A stretch of DNA of 41,234 nucleotides from a virus: the IMG/VR virus record IMGVR_UViG_3300028577_000022, positions 1 to 41,234 of that record; one strand, 5' to 3'. Position numbers and translations under genes: made by a program. The notes beneath the pieces are model-generated. The model did no database searches, was not told where the DNA came from, and was given only the letters and a program-made list of their open reading frames with translations. This document shows positions 6,050-13,488 of the stretch, piece after piece (position 1 is the stretch's first letter; every line of letters begins with the position of its first letter).

Positions 6050-6292
6050 TTAGCGGAGTTGGGTAAAGCCGGCGTCTGCGGCTGCCTGCCCGTCGAAATC
6101 CACGAAATAGCAATCGCAAGACCTCCCATCGGGCACGCCGAAGCTGACATACTGCTTGAGCTGGTTCTTAAGTACGAAACGCCGGGCTTTGATACCCATG
6201 CCACGTAAATCACGATAAAACTCGTCACGGGCAGATTTGGCATCCATATCCGTCGAGAAATTGTCCCAAAGCCTGCTGAAAGAACGTTGCAT
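6050..6292 (-). CDS. Small hypothetical protein
   Basis: 80 residues from the ATG at 6292, chosen because the repeated start cassette (6299-6315) gives it a GGGAG site; the frame is open further upstream only because it reads through the repressor remnant. It has a helical half (RSFSRLWDNFSTDMDAKSAR) and a strand-rich half (KQYVSFGVPDGRSCDCYFVD). No known domain. It belongs to the repressor operon. Confidence 0.65.
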   Translation of the reverse strand: MQRSFSRLWDNFSTDMDAKSARDEFYRDLRGMGIKARRFVLKNQLKQYVSFGVPDGRSCDCYFVDFDGQAAADAGFTQLR

Positions 6293-6427
6293 ATCCGTGC
6301 TCCCTGTGTTGATGACTACGGCGAGACCGTAGCGACGATCGCCTGCGGTGACCCCTACGGCTCTGGCAAACTCTTCGGCAGACAGGCCAAGGGATTTGCG
6401 GTGCGCCTTCAGTTTAGCGGGGGTCAT
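6293..6427 (-). pseudogene. Truncated copy of the Xre repressor gene
   Basis: From the ATG at 6427 the frame reads MTPAKLKAHRKSLGLSAEEF and ARAVGVT, nearly the same as the first 27 residues of the repressor at 5715-5900. Then similarity stops abruptly, before the recognition helix. The remaining codons (VVINTGSTD) are simply a translation of the start cassette of the next gene, with which it is in frame. It looks like a duplicated repressor cut short by recombination at a cassette; a short fused product cannot be excluded. Confidence 0.75.
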
Positions 6428-6795
6428 TGATTGACCTCGTCGTCCGCGATCAGCCGCTCATATTCGGCGTCGGGCGTGACGTCGCCGTGGAAGCCGCGCC
6501 AGCCGAATGCGCCGCGCTCGACAACCCGGCGCGCGATCTCGGTCCACGCATCGTCGTGTGTGTCGCAAATCACGTAGTAGCCGTAGCAGTAATGCATTTC
6601 ACGCGCGCCAAAGGTTGAGTTTTCCGAAAACCTGGACCGATAGAGGCCCCACCCCTTGGTGCCCAGACTCTCGGGCGACTCCTGGCGCAGCTCCCAGCGA
6701 TAGCCGTCGGCCGATAGGATCATGTCGGCAGCCTGCTGCGCCGTAAGACCGCGCTCGATAACGCCGCTGTCGGTGGTGATGGTGTATGTGGTCAT
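6424..6795 (-). CDS. Hypothetical phage protein
   Basis: 123 residues with a good GGAG site upstream. It starts with strands (MTTYTITTDSGVIERGLTAQ), followed by QAADMILSADGYRWELR and a central aromatic part (AREMHYCYGYYVICDTHDDA). This looks like a small alpha/beta protein seen in other phages without known function. Its TGA overlaps the ATG of the repressor remnant. Confidence 0.72.
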   Translation of the reverse strand: MTTYTITTDSGVIERGLTAQQAADMILSADGYRWELRQESPESLGTKGWGLYRSRFSENSTFGAREMHYCYGYYVICDTHDDAWTEIARRVVERGAFGWRGFHGDVTPDAEYERLIADDEVNQ

Positions 6796-6804
6796 TTTCC
6801 ACTC

Positions 6805-7002
6805 CTACCAGCAAAGGGCTTTTTTGTCGGCGAGCCACGCAGGCATCGTGACCGTGCCGTTTTCAATCGTGATTTGAGAGAGGGGCAGCCAGATATCGGC
6901 TCGGCCCAGGCAATCAATCGGATCGGCGATGCCGCCGAGATCGACCCGCACGGCCTTGTCGGTGCGTTTCGTTTCGCGAATGATTTTAAAGGTTTTGGTC
7001 AT
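6805..7002 (-). CDS. Small hypothetical protein
   Basis: 65 residues beginning MTKTFKIIRETKRTDKAVRV, with a GGGAGACAGG cassette site in front of the ATG at 7002. The likely fold is beta-rich (VRVDLGGIADP, then IWLPLSQITIENGTVTMPAW), as in small single-sheet domains. No function is recognised. The TAG leads straight into the ribosome-binding site of the next gene. Confidence 0.65.
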   Translation of the reverse strand: MTKTFKIIRETKRTDKAVRVDLGGIADPIDCLGRADIWLPLSQITIENGTVTMPAWLADKKALCW

Positions 7003-7169
7003 GTCCTGTCTCCCGTGTTGATGAGATTAATCATCCGCTGTTCGAGCGCGCATATCTGCGCCCATTGTTCGCCCGTTTCCGCTTTGGGGATCAGGCGCTC
7101 AATGCGGCAGCGCAGTTCTTCGACAGTCTCCGGCGCGAAGTGAGCGGATGCGGCGTCGAATGGGTTCAT
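6999..7169 (-). CDS. Small helical hypothetical protein
   Basis: 56 residues from the ATG at 7169, set by the start cassette at 7176-7192. It is helical and polar (APETVEELRCRIERLIPKAE, then QWAQICALEQRMINL), with coiled-coil-like spacing. No homologue is recognised. The end overlaps the next start. Confidence 0.6.
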   Translation of the reverse strand: MNPFDAASAHFAPETVEELRCRIERLIPKAETGEQWAQICALEQRMINLINTGDRT

Positions 7170-7195
7170 ATCCGTGCTCCCTGTGTTGATGATTA

Positions 7196-7339
7196 CTAAG
7201 ACTGACGACGCCATGTGCGATAATCGGCGACGCTCTCAAAGGCCCGGAAGCCTCCATCAACCTTCGCGATGATAGCGGCCCACGGGCAGGCTTTTTGTGC
7301 GGCGCGGCGGGAAGTGGTTTCGATGAATTTGGTCTGCAT
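7196..7339 (-). CDS. Small hypothetical protein, first gene of the repressor operon
   Basis: 47 residues from the ATG at 7339, with AGGAGAG upstream in a diverged start cassette. Its sequence (MQTKFIETTSRRAAQKACPW, then IAKVDGGFRAFESVADYRTW) resembles small phage proteins of one helix followed by a hairpin. No function known. It is the first gene after the promoter inside the 7369-7405 inverted repeat. Confidence 0.6.
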   Translation of the reverse strand: MQTKFIETTSRRAAQKACPWAAIIAKVDGGFRAFESVADYRTWRRQS

Positions 7340-7365
7340 GGCGTCTCTCCTTGGTTGATGACCAG

Positions 7366-7405
7366 ATACTAGGACCATTCGGGCGTACATGTCAAATGGT
7401 CCTAG
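7366..7405 (-). promoter_or_regulatory. Leftward promoter embedded in an 11-bp inverted-repeat operator
   Basis: CTAGGACCATT (7369-7379) and AATGGTCCTAG (7395-7405) are perfect reverse complements, 15 bases apart. On the minus strand TTGACA (7395-7390) and, 18 bases on, TAGTAT (7371-7366) form a promoter whose -35 and -10 boxes overlap the two arms, so a bound repressor would block it. The Xre protein of this operon is the obvious candidate. The rightward late operon begins at 7457. Confidence 0.7.
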
Positions 7406-7456
7406 ATCACAAACCCGTGATATTGCATTCCGGGCGGATTGGGGTAGGGTAGCGGG

Positions 7457-7621
7457 ATGGATGATCCGAGAACCGTGAAGTCTGCTATCAGACGCGTCCT
7501 AGACGGCGCTCAGGGCACCGCCCTTGTCGATGGCAAGCACTACCTCCTAGTCAGCCCGGAGTGGGCCATCGAAACTATCGCAGCAGCCATCCTCAACCTT
7601 GAGCCTGATACGGAGCGATAA
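7457..7621 (+). CDS. Small hypothetical protein
   Basis: 54 residues, first gene of the rightward late cluster. It starts MDDPRTVKSAIRRVLDGAQG; the C-terminus is an amphipathic helix (WAIETIAAAILNLEPD). A GGGTAG-type weak site lies upstream. It ends three bases before the next start. No function is recognised. Confidence 0.6.
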   Translation: MDDPRTVKSAIRRVLDGAQGTALVDGKHYLLVSPEWAIETIAAAILNLEPDTER

Positions 7622-7624
7622 AGC

Positions 7625-7834
7625 GTGAAACACCTCCCGCTCGAAGACCACCACCTACTGCGTGACATGGGCCACGCCGACACGTTCAAGGGCCGCCCGA
7701 CCAACCCCTACAAGGGCCAGAAGCCCAGCGTCGGCCCGCTCGGCAAACTCGCCACCCCGAACACCAAGAAGCTCCGCCAGGCCCCGGCAGGCAGTCCCGC
7801 CAACGGCAACGTCGCGGGCGCCAAGAAGCGATAG
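7625..7834 (+). CDS. Small basic hypothetical protein
   Basis: 69 residues with a GTG start at 7625. It is rich in Lys, Pro and Gly (GRPTNPYKGQKPSVGPLGKL), probably disordered. It lies directly before the terminase small subunit (stop and start adjoin at 7834/7835), so a DNA or packaging role is possible but unproven. Confidence 0.6.
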   Translation: MKHLPLEDHHLLRDMGHADTFKGRPTNPYKGQKPSVGPLGKLATPNTKKLRQAPAGSPANGNVAGAKKR

Positions 7835-8221
7835 ATGGGCCGCCCGAGTATTCACACGCCGGAATTGGCCGCCGAAATCTGCCGCCGCCTTGAAGCAGGC
7901 GAAAGCCTCCGCTCGATTTGCCGGCGCGATGGAATGCCTAGCGGACAATGTATTAATGAATGGATTCAAGACAATAGAGAGGGTTTTGGTGACCAATACG
8001 CGATAGCCCGGAACAATGGGCTGGACGCGATGGCCGAACAAACTCTGGACATTGCCGATGATGTTGCGGGCGATCCGGCAAGAGACAGGCTGAGAGTCGA
8101 TACTAGGAAGTGGTATCTCTCAAAACTGGCCCCAAAGCGATATGGCGAAAAGCTCATCCATGAGGGTGGCGATACACCTGTTCGGATGAGCATCAGTTGG
8201 GAAGAGCCGGACGATGCCTGA
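7835..8221 (+). CDS. terS: Terminase small subunit (Sf6-like)
   Basis: 128 residues. The small subunit binds phage DNA as a ring and hands it to the large subunit for cutting and packaging. The N-terminus is a helix-turn-helix (LAAEICRRLEAGESLRSICR, then GMPSGQCINEWIQ). The C-terminal part has DTRKWYLSKLAPKRYGEK, a hallmark of the Sf6-type small terminase family. It overlaps the large subunit gene by eight bases. Confidence 0.88.
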   Translation: MGRPSIHTPELAAEICRRLEAGESLRSICRRDGMPSGQCINEWIQDNREGFGDQYAIARNNGLDAMAEQTLDIADDVAGDPARDRLRVDTRKWYLSKLAPKRYGEKLIHEGGDTPVRMSISWEEPDDA

Positions 8222-9506
8222 CGGCGGCACCCAGAAGATCAAAATACCCTACAAGCCTCGGAAGCAATTCCAGCCGTTCCACGACAGAAAACAGCGCTGG
8301 TCTTTGACGGTGGCCCACCGCCGGGCCGGCAAAACCGTCGCCCGAATTAACGAACTCATCAAAGGCGCGCTGACATGTCCTCTGGTCGAGCCGCACTTTG
8401 CATATTTCGGTCCGACATTTTCACAAGTCAAAGACATCGCGTGGCTGTATCTCAAACGGTACGGCCTTGTGGTTCCGGGAGCTAAAGCGAATGAACACGA
8501 ACTCCACGTCACCTTTCCCAACGGAGGCCGAGTTCGCCTCTACGGTATGGAAAACTATGAACGTGCTCGTGGAATATACCTCGATGGTGCGGTCTTTGAT
8601 GAATACGGAATTATGGACCCCCGAGCATGGCAGGAAGTTGTTCGGCCTGCACTCTCAGATCGCAAGGGTTGGTGTGACTTCATTGGAACGCCTAACGGCA
8701 GAAATCATTTCTTTGAACTGCTCTATGGAGACGCCGAAGGCAAAGTAGAAGGCGCCCAAGGTAATCCCGATTGGTTTGTCAGCGTCATTAAGGCGTCCGA
8801 AACCAATCTCATCGATCCGGGTGAATTGGCTGACGCCCGTAAGACCATGTCAGCCGATCAATACGAGCAGGAATACGAATGCTCGTTCCAGGCTGCGCTG
8901 GTCGGGTCCTACTTCGGGGCAGAGTTGGCGGCAGCCGAACGTGAAAACCGCATCAGGAACGTCCCTGCCGAGCCTCAGCTTCTCACACAGACATGGTGGG
9001 ACCTCGGCATCGGCGATGCCACGGCCATCTGGTTCGTGCAACTTCTAAACCGTGAAATCCGCGTCATCGACTATTACGAATCCAGTGGGGTTGGGCTGGA
9101 TCACTACGCCAAGGTCTTGCAGGAGAAGCGATATGTCTACGGGGAACACATCCTGCCGCACGACGCGGAGGTCAAAGAACTCGGCACGGGGCGAAGCCGG
9201 ATCGAAACCCTCGCGAGCCTCGGCATTCAAGCTCGAGTTATCCCGCGTTCTAGCGTTGACGACGGGATTAACGCGGTCCGCGTTTTACTACCGCGTACAT
9301 GGTTTGACGCCACCAAATGCAAAAGAGGCATCGAAGCTCTCCGGCAATACCGGAAAGAATACAACGAAAAGCTGAAGTGCTTCAGCAACAAACCTTTGCA
9401 CGATTGGACCTCTCATGCCGCTGATGCTTTCCGTTACGGCGCGATTGGCTTGAACGAGGCGCCGAAGTCCAAGCCTATCAACTATCCAGCATTGGGAATC
9501 GTATGA
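8214..9506 (+). CDS. terL: Terminase large subunit (packaging ATPase and nuclease)
   Basis: 430 residues, normal length. It pumps DNA into the empty head with ATP and cuts concatemers. Walker A AHRRAGKT is at 34-41, Walker B GAVFDE at 125-130, and the coupling segment FIGTPNGRNHF near 157. The RNase H-like nuclease follows: WWDLGIGD (Asp263), HDAE near 316-319 and DWTSHAADAFRY (Asp404). All key residues are present, so it should be active. It acts with the small subunit upstream and docks on the portal encoded at 10340-12721. Confidence 0.97.
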   Translation: MPDGGTQKIKIPYKPRKQFQPFHDRKQRWSLTVAHRRAGKTVARINELIKGALTCPLVEPHFAYFGPTFSQVKDIAWLYLKRYGLVVPGAKANEHELHVTFPNGGRVRLYGMENYERARGIYLDGAVFDEYGIMDPRAWQEVVRPALSDRKGWCDFIGTPNGRNHFFELLYGDAEGKVEGAQGNPDWFVSVIKASETNLIDPGELADARKTMSADQYEQEYECSFQAALVGSYFGAELAAAERENRIRNVPAEPQLLTQTWWDLGIGDATAIWFVQLLNREIRVIDYYESSGVGLDHYAKVLQEKRYVYGEHILPHDAEVKELGTGRSRIETLASLGIQARVIPRSSVDDGINAVRVLLPRTWFDATKCKRGIEALRQYRKEYNEKLKCFSNKPLHDWTSHAADAFRYGAIGLNEAPKSKPINYPALGIV

Positions 9507-9715
9507 AGCTGAATCCCATGATCCCGGGCGTGGCCAAACTCGACGCGTACGAGAAAATTGCTAGTCAGGTGAGCGCCCCTTATCACACCGTTGATGTGAT
9601 GACCGCCGCCGATCTTGGATTGAGCGGCCCGATTTACATCAACGAGGTTGCGCGGCAGCACAGCGAGCTTATCGATGCGATTTTTAGGGATGCGATGGCG
9701 GGGTTGTCGCGCTAA
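9503..9715 (+). CDS. Small hypothetical virion-cluster protein
   Basis: 70 residues, start overlapping the terminase stop. The C-terminus (GPIYINEVARQHSELIDAIF) is helical. No family is recognised. It lies between terminase and a methyltransferase-like gene in an unbroken rightward operon. Confidence 0.62.
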   Translation: MKLNPMIPGVAKLDAYEKIASQVSAPYHTVDVMTAADLGLSGPIYINEVARQHSELIDAIFRDAMAGLSR

Positions 9716-10347
9716 TGGTTGCCTGGAAATGGCAGGATTGGGAATTCTCGAACGGCTGCATCGCTAACGGCGCGCCGCATGGGTGGAGGCCAAACCCTAT
9801 CGATCCTGACGAGCCCACCACCGCCACGTATCAAATACTGCTAGGCTGTGGCTCACGCCGCGAGAAGCTGCTGGGCCATCCCGATAGCCGGGAGTGGGTG
9901 AACCGCGTCACGCTGGATATCGAGGCCGCCCACAAGCCCGATATTGTCCACGACCTGAACCGATTGCCCTTGCCCTTCCCGGATAACTCGGCATCCGAGA
10001 TTCATGCCTATCAGGTCCTCGAACATTGTGGACGACAGGGGGACGCCAAGTTCTTCTTCGCGCAGTTCCAGGACTTCTGGCGCATCATGATCCCTGGCGG
10101 CAAGTTCTTCGCCTCGGTGCCGAGACACGACAGCGTGTGGGCCTGGGGCGATCCGAGCCACACGAGGGTCATTCCCCAAGAGTCGCTGATCTTTCTGCAT
10201 CAGCCCTCATACGCCCAAGTCGGCAAAACCAGCATCAGCGATTTCAGGGCTATCTATTCCGGGGATTTCGATATACTCGCGCGTCAAAATGCGGGCGAGC
10301 ACATGATCTTCGTACTGGAGGCGGTCAAACCGGCGCGGCATGCCTAA
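9715..10347 (+). CDS. SAM-dependent methyltransferase-like protein
   Basis: 210 residues with a class I methyltransferase outline: SAM loop LLGCGSRREK near 42-51, acidic strand end TLDIE near 66, LPLPFPDNSASEIHAYQVLE near 83-102 (Methyltransf_11-like post-motif) and the FWRIMIPGGKFFASVP strand near 120-135. The methyl acceptor is unknown. Family members act on small molecules, glycans or proteins, not DNA; there is no DPPY. In a virion cluster that also holds a glycosyltransferase, it may modify virion or host surface glycans. It overlaps the portal gene by eight bases. Confidence 0.82.
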   Translation: MVAWKWQDWEFSNGCIANGAPHGWRPNPIDPDEPTTATYQILLGCGSRREKLLGHPDSREWVNRVTLDIEAAHKPDIVHDLNRLPLPFPDNSASEIHAYQVLEHCGRQGDAKFFFAQFQDFWRIMIPGGKFFASVPRHDSVWAWGDPSHTRVIPQESLIFLHQPSYAQVGKTSISDFRAIYSGDFDILARQNAGEHMIFVLEAVKPARHA

Positions 10348-12721
10348 GATGGATTCCGTCACGCTGAAGAGCATCCTTGCCGGCGAGCTTGATAATGCTC
10401 TCGGCATTGATGGCGGCAGGCTCTCCAATTCCCGCAGGGAAGCACTTCGATATTACGAGCGCATGCCGTTCGGCAATGAGCAGGCTGGTCGGTCTCAGGT
10501 TGTCTCCGCCGATGTGATGGAGGTCATTGAGTGGGTGTTGCCTGCTCTGCTCCGCATCTTCACGGCGGGCGATGAAACGGTGAAATTCGAGCCGCAAGGC
10601 CCGGAGGATGAGAAGGCGGCTGCTCAAGCGACCGACTTCGTGAACTTCATTTTCAGCAAAGACAATGAAGGCTTCGCGATCCTCTACACGTGGTTCAAGG
10701 ACGCCTTGTTGCAGAAAAACGGCTTCCTCAAGGTCTACTGGAACAGCCAGGATCAGGTCGAGACCGAACACTATACCGGCCTGACCGACGATGAGTTTGC
10801 TGCGCTACAGGATCAGCCGGATATCGAGATTCTGAACGTCAAAGACTACCAGGACATCTCGCAACTACCGATTCCCACTGCTGGCGGGAACGGCGCCATG
10901 GGGCCAGCAGCCTCCCCTCCCGGGGTCAATCCCATGGCGCCACCAATTCCCGGAGGCATTGAAGCCCCAGCCCCGATGCTTCACGATTGCGTTTTGAAGC
11001 GGCGCGGCAAGATTGAGCGGGTGAAAGTCGAGGCCGTTGCGCCGGAAGAGATTCTGATCTCCCGCCGAGCCATCTCAATCGAGGAAGCCCCGTTCGTCTG
11101 CCATCGTGTCAGACACACCGTCAGCACACTGATTGAATTGGGCTACGATGAGGAACAGCTCAAGCGCCTCGGCACCTACGATGAGCAGGAATACAACACC
11201 GAACGCATCCAACGGTTCCTCCCCGATGACGAATGGCCGTACCGTTCTGAGCGCACCGACGAAGCTGCGCGAGAGATGTGGGTCAACGAATGTTATATCC
11301 GGGTTGACGAGGACGGTGACGGTATTGCGGAGTTGCGGAAGATCACGCTCGGCGGTTCTGGTAGTTATGAAATCCTCACCAAGGGCGGGAAGGACGACGA
11401 CGAAGAAATAGACGAATGCCCGATCATCTCGATAACACCCATCCCGGCGCCGCATAAGTTCTTCGGGTATTCTCTCGCCGATCTCGTGATGGACCTTCAG
11501 TTGATGAGGTCCGTCATTTGGCGGCAGATGCTGGATAACCTGTATCTCAGTAATAACCCGAGACACTTGGTCATCACGGCGCCAGGGTATGCGAATACGG
11601 CGACGATTGACGACCTCTTGCTGTCTCGACCGGGCGGAATAGTTCGGGCCGACAAACCCGACGCTGTGACGCCGTTGGTTACGCCGTTCGTGGCCGACAA
11701 AGCTTTCGAGATGATGCAGTTCATTGACGAGGTGCGTGAAAGCCGCACGGGCGTCTCTCGGCGTAATCAAGGGCTGGCCCCCGACGATCTGAACAAAACC
11801 GCCAGCGGCATGAACATGCTGCAGCAGGCTGCGGCGCAGCGCGTAGAACTTATCGCCCGTGTGTTCGCGGAAACCGGGATGCGGCAGCTTTTCAAACGCA
11901 TCCTCGGGCTTGTGATCCGCCACCAACAGAAAGCCCGGATCATCAAACTCAGAAACGATTGGGTGCCGATGGACCCGCGTGAGTGGAAGGAAAATTACAA
12001 CATGACGGTCTCTGTCGGCCTCGGTACAGGCAACCGGGACCAACAGCTACAGCATTTGCAATCCATCCTCGCCATGCAGATGCAGGCTGTTCAGATGCAG
12101 GGCGGAGCGGACGGCCCGATTGTGACCAAAGAGAATCTGTACAAGACGGCGGAGAAGTTCGTTCAAGCGGCCGGCTTCAAGAATGCACTAGACTTTGTCA
12201 GCGATCCCTCCAAGGCTCCGCCCCAGCAACAGAAGCCCGATCCGAAGATGATCGAACAGCAAGCCAAGATGCAGCTTGCTCAGTTCCAGGCTCAATCGAA
12301 GGCTCAGCTTGAGAAGGAAAAGGGCGAGCGCGAGGCCGCCGTGCAGCAGCAGCGCGCCCAGCAGGAAATGGCTCTTGAGCAGATTCAGGCCGCGCACAAG
12401 ATGGAGATTGAGAAGCTACAGGCTCAGACGGACATCATCGTGGCCCAGGTCAAAACCCAGCTTGAGATTCAGAAAGCCGAGACTCAGGCTCGCTTCAAGG
12501 CCCACGAGCAGGGCATGAAGATGATGAACGAGAATTATAAACTCGGGGTCGATAAGGGGCTAATCAGCTACAAAGAAGAAAAGGAAGAACCCAAACCCGA
12601 TCCCGGCCCTTCGCATGCCGAGCAGGCTTTGACGAAAATCCACGAGCATCTGAGCAAGCCCAAGCAAGTGTCATTCATGCGCGATAAGAACGGCAAGATC
12701 GCCGGGGCGACGATCCAATGA
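10340..12721 (+). CDS. Portal protein
   Basis: 793 residues, long as in P22-like podoviruses. Twelve copies form the ring through which DNA enters and leaves the head. The N-terminal part (SRREALRYYERMPFGNEQAG, then VVSADVMEVIEWVLPALLRI) is the typical start of this portal group. The middle has GYSLADLVMDLQLMRSVIWR and the conserved NKTASGMNML. Residues about 630-740 are a Gln/Lys/Glu-rich coiled coil, matching the barrel that extends into the capsid. A Pro/Gly/Met-rich insert lies near 180-215. It is placed right after terminase, as expected. Confidence 0.93.
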   Translation: MPKMDSVTLKSILAGELDNALGIDGGRLSNSRREALRYYERMPFGNEQAGRSQVVSADVMEVIEWVLPALLRIFTAGDETVKFEPQGPEDEKAAAQATDFVNFIFSKDNEGFAILYTWFKDALLQKNGFLKVYWNSQDQVETEHYTGLTDDEFAALQDQPDIEILNVKDYQDISQLPIPTAGGNGAMGPAASPPGVNPMAPPIPGGIEAPAPMLHDCVLKRRGKIERVKVEAVAPEEILISRRAISIEEAPFVCHRVRHTVSTLIELGYDEEQLKRLGTYDEQEYNTERIQRFLPDDEWPYRSERTDEAAREMWVNECYIRVDEDGDGIAELRKITLGGSGSYEILTKGGKDDDEEIDECPIISITPIPAPHKFFGYSLADLVMDLQLMRSVIWRQMLDNLYLSNNPRHLVITAPGYANTATIDDLLLSRPGGIVRADKPDAVTPLVTPFVADKAFEMMQFIDEVRESRTGVSRRNQGLAPDDLNKTASGMNMLQQAAAQRVELIARVFAETGMRQLFKRILGLVIRHQQKARIIKLRNDWVPMDPREWKENYNMTVSVGLGTGNRDQQLQHLQSILAMQMQAVQMQGGADGPIVTKENLYKTAEKFVQAAGFKNALDFVSDPSKAPPQQQKPDPKMIEQQAKMQLAQFQAQSKAQLEKEKGEREAAVQQQRAQQEMALEQIQAAHKMEIEKLQAQTDIIVAQVKTQLEIQKAETQARFKAHEQGMKMMNENYKLGVDKGLISYKEEKEEPKPDPGPSHAEQALTKIHEHLSKPKQVSFMRDKNGKIAGATIQ

Positions 12722-12867
12722 TGAACCTCACGGACGCCGCTCGGGAGTTTCTGACCGCCGCTGCTGTATTTCTTACGCCGGATAGGGTAGCGGCGGTTAC
12801 TTCAGCCATCGATGGGGAAAAACTGGCAAGCCCGCGCGTCACCATCGCCTCGGTTCAATCCGCGTAA
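12718..12867 (+). CDS. Small hypothetical protein
   Basis: 49 residues, its ATG (12718; a second at 12721) overlapping the portal stop and its TAA abutting the next ATG. It starts MMNLTDAAREFLTAAAVFLT, followed by PDRVAAVTSAI. No motif known. The exact fit between two genes is the main support. Confidence 0.6.
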   Translation: MMNLTDAAREFLTAAAVFLTPDRVAAVTSAIDGEKLASPRVTIASVQSA

Positions 12868-13488
12868 ATGAGCGCAACTTGGAATCCCTCTGATAAAAAC
12901 GCCGGTATTACGCTTTCCGGCGGCAATCTCATTGCCACGCGCACGAGCGGCACGAATGGTTCTGGTCGCGCGACCAACGGGCTTTCCGCCGGCTTGGTCT
13001 ATGCCGAGTTCACGATCACGGCGGTTGGGAACGACCCGCAAGTTGGATTCGCGAATTCTTCGGCATTACTAGCCGACTGGCTTGGACAGGACGCAAACGG
13101 ATGGGGTTACGATACCAACGGGCAGTTCTATAATAACGGCGCCAACGTATCGACGCCCGGCGCCTACACCACCGGCGATGTGCTTGGCCTCGCGATCAAT
13201 TTTACGACCGGCAAAGCCTGGTGGCGGAAGAACGGCACATGGAACGGCGACCCAGTCGCCGGCACCGGACAAGCGGTCTCGGGATTGACCGGCACGCTCT
13301 ATCTTGCGTGGGGATTTTTCTCGGGGACCAGCGAGTCGATCACGCTCAATACCGGAGGTTCGTCGTTCGCCGGCTCGATTCCTTCTGGCTATGCGGCATG
13401 GGGACCGCTCGGCAACGTGTTCCGTCAAGGCCCGCTCGACGGCATCGGTGGCGGCGGCCCGTTTTTCTCCGATCCTTTGGCGGGTTAG
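12868..13488 (+). CDS. SPRY-domain virion protein
   Basis: 206 residues. SPRY domains are beta-sandwiches that bind protein or sugar partners; in phages they occur in decoration and receptor-binding proteins. Seen: GLVYAEFTITAVGNDPQVGF, the WGYDTNGQFYNNG segment, VLGLAINFTTGKAWWRKNGT and a late NTGGSSFAG strand, all in the order typical of the fold. The Gly-rich C-terminus (GGGGPFFSDPLAG) may anchor it. Its place between portal and a large beta-rich protein suggests a surface or head-decoration role. Confidence 0.8.
   Translation: MSATWNPSDKNAGITLSGGNLIATRTSGTNGSGRATNGLSAGLVYAEFTITAVGNDPQVGFANSSALLADWLGQDANGWGYDTNGQFYNNGANVSTPGAYTTGDVLGLAINFTTGKAWWRKNGTWNGDPVAGTGQAVSGLTGTLYLAWGFFSGTSESITLNTGGSSFAGSIPSGYAAWGPLGNVFRQGPLDGIGGGGPFFSDPLAG

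Larger units (their letters stand above)
6031..7361 (-). repeat. Family of five translation-start cassettes
   Basis: Five copies lie just upstream of minus-strand starts: 6031-6047, 6299-6315, 7008-7024, 7176-7192 and a diverged one at 7343-7361. Read on the minus strand they run TCATCAACACGGGAGAC (6031 and 7008) or TCATCAACACAGGGAGC (6299 and 7176), with the ATG 6-8 bases later. The 6299 and 7176 copies stay identical up to the start codon. Each supplies a GGGAG ribosome-binding site. Confidence 0.85.

Noticed and set aside
11075-12043. 322-codon minus-strand frame inside the portal gene
   Set aside because: Arg/His-rich antisense shadow of a clear portal protein; length is due to high GC codon use.
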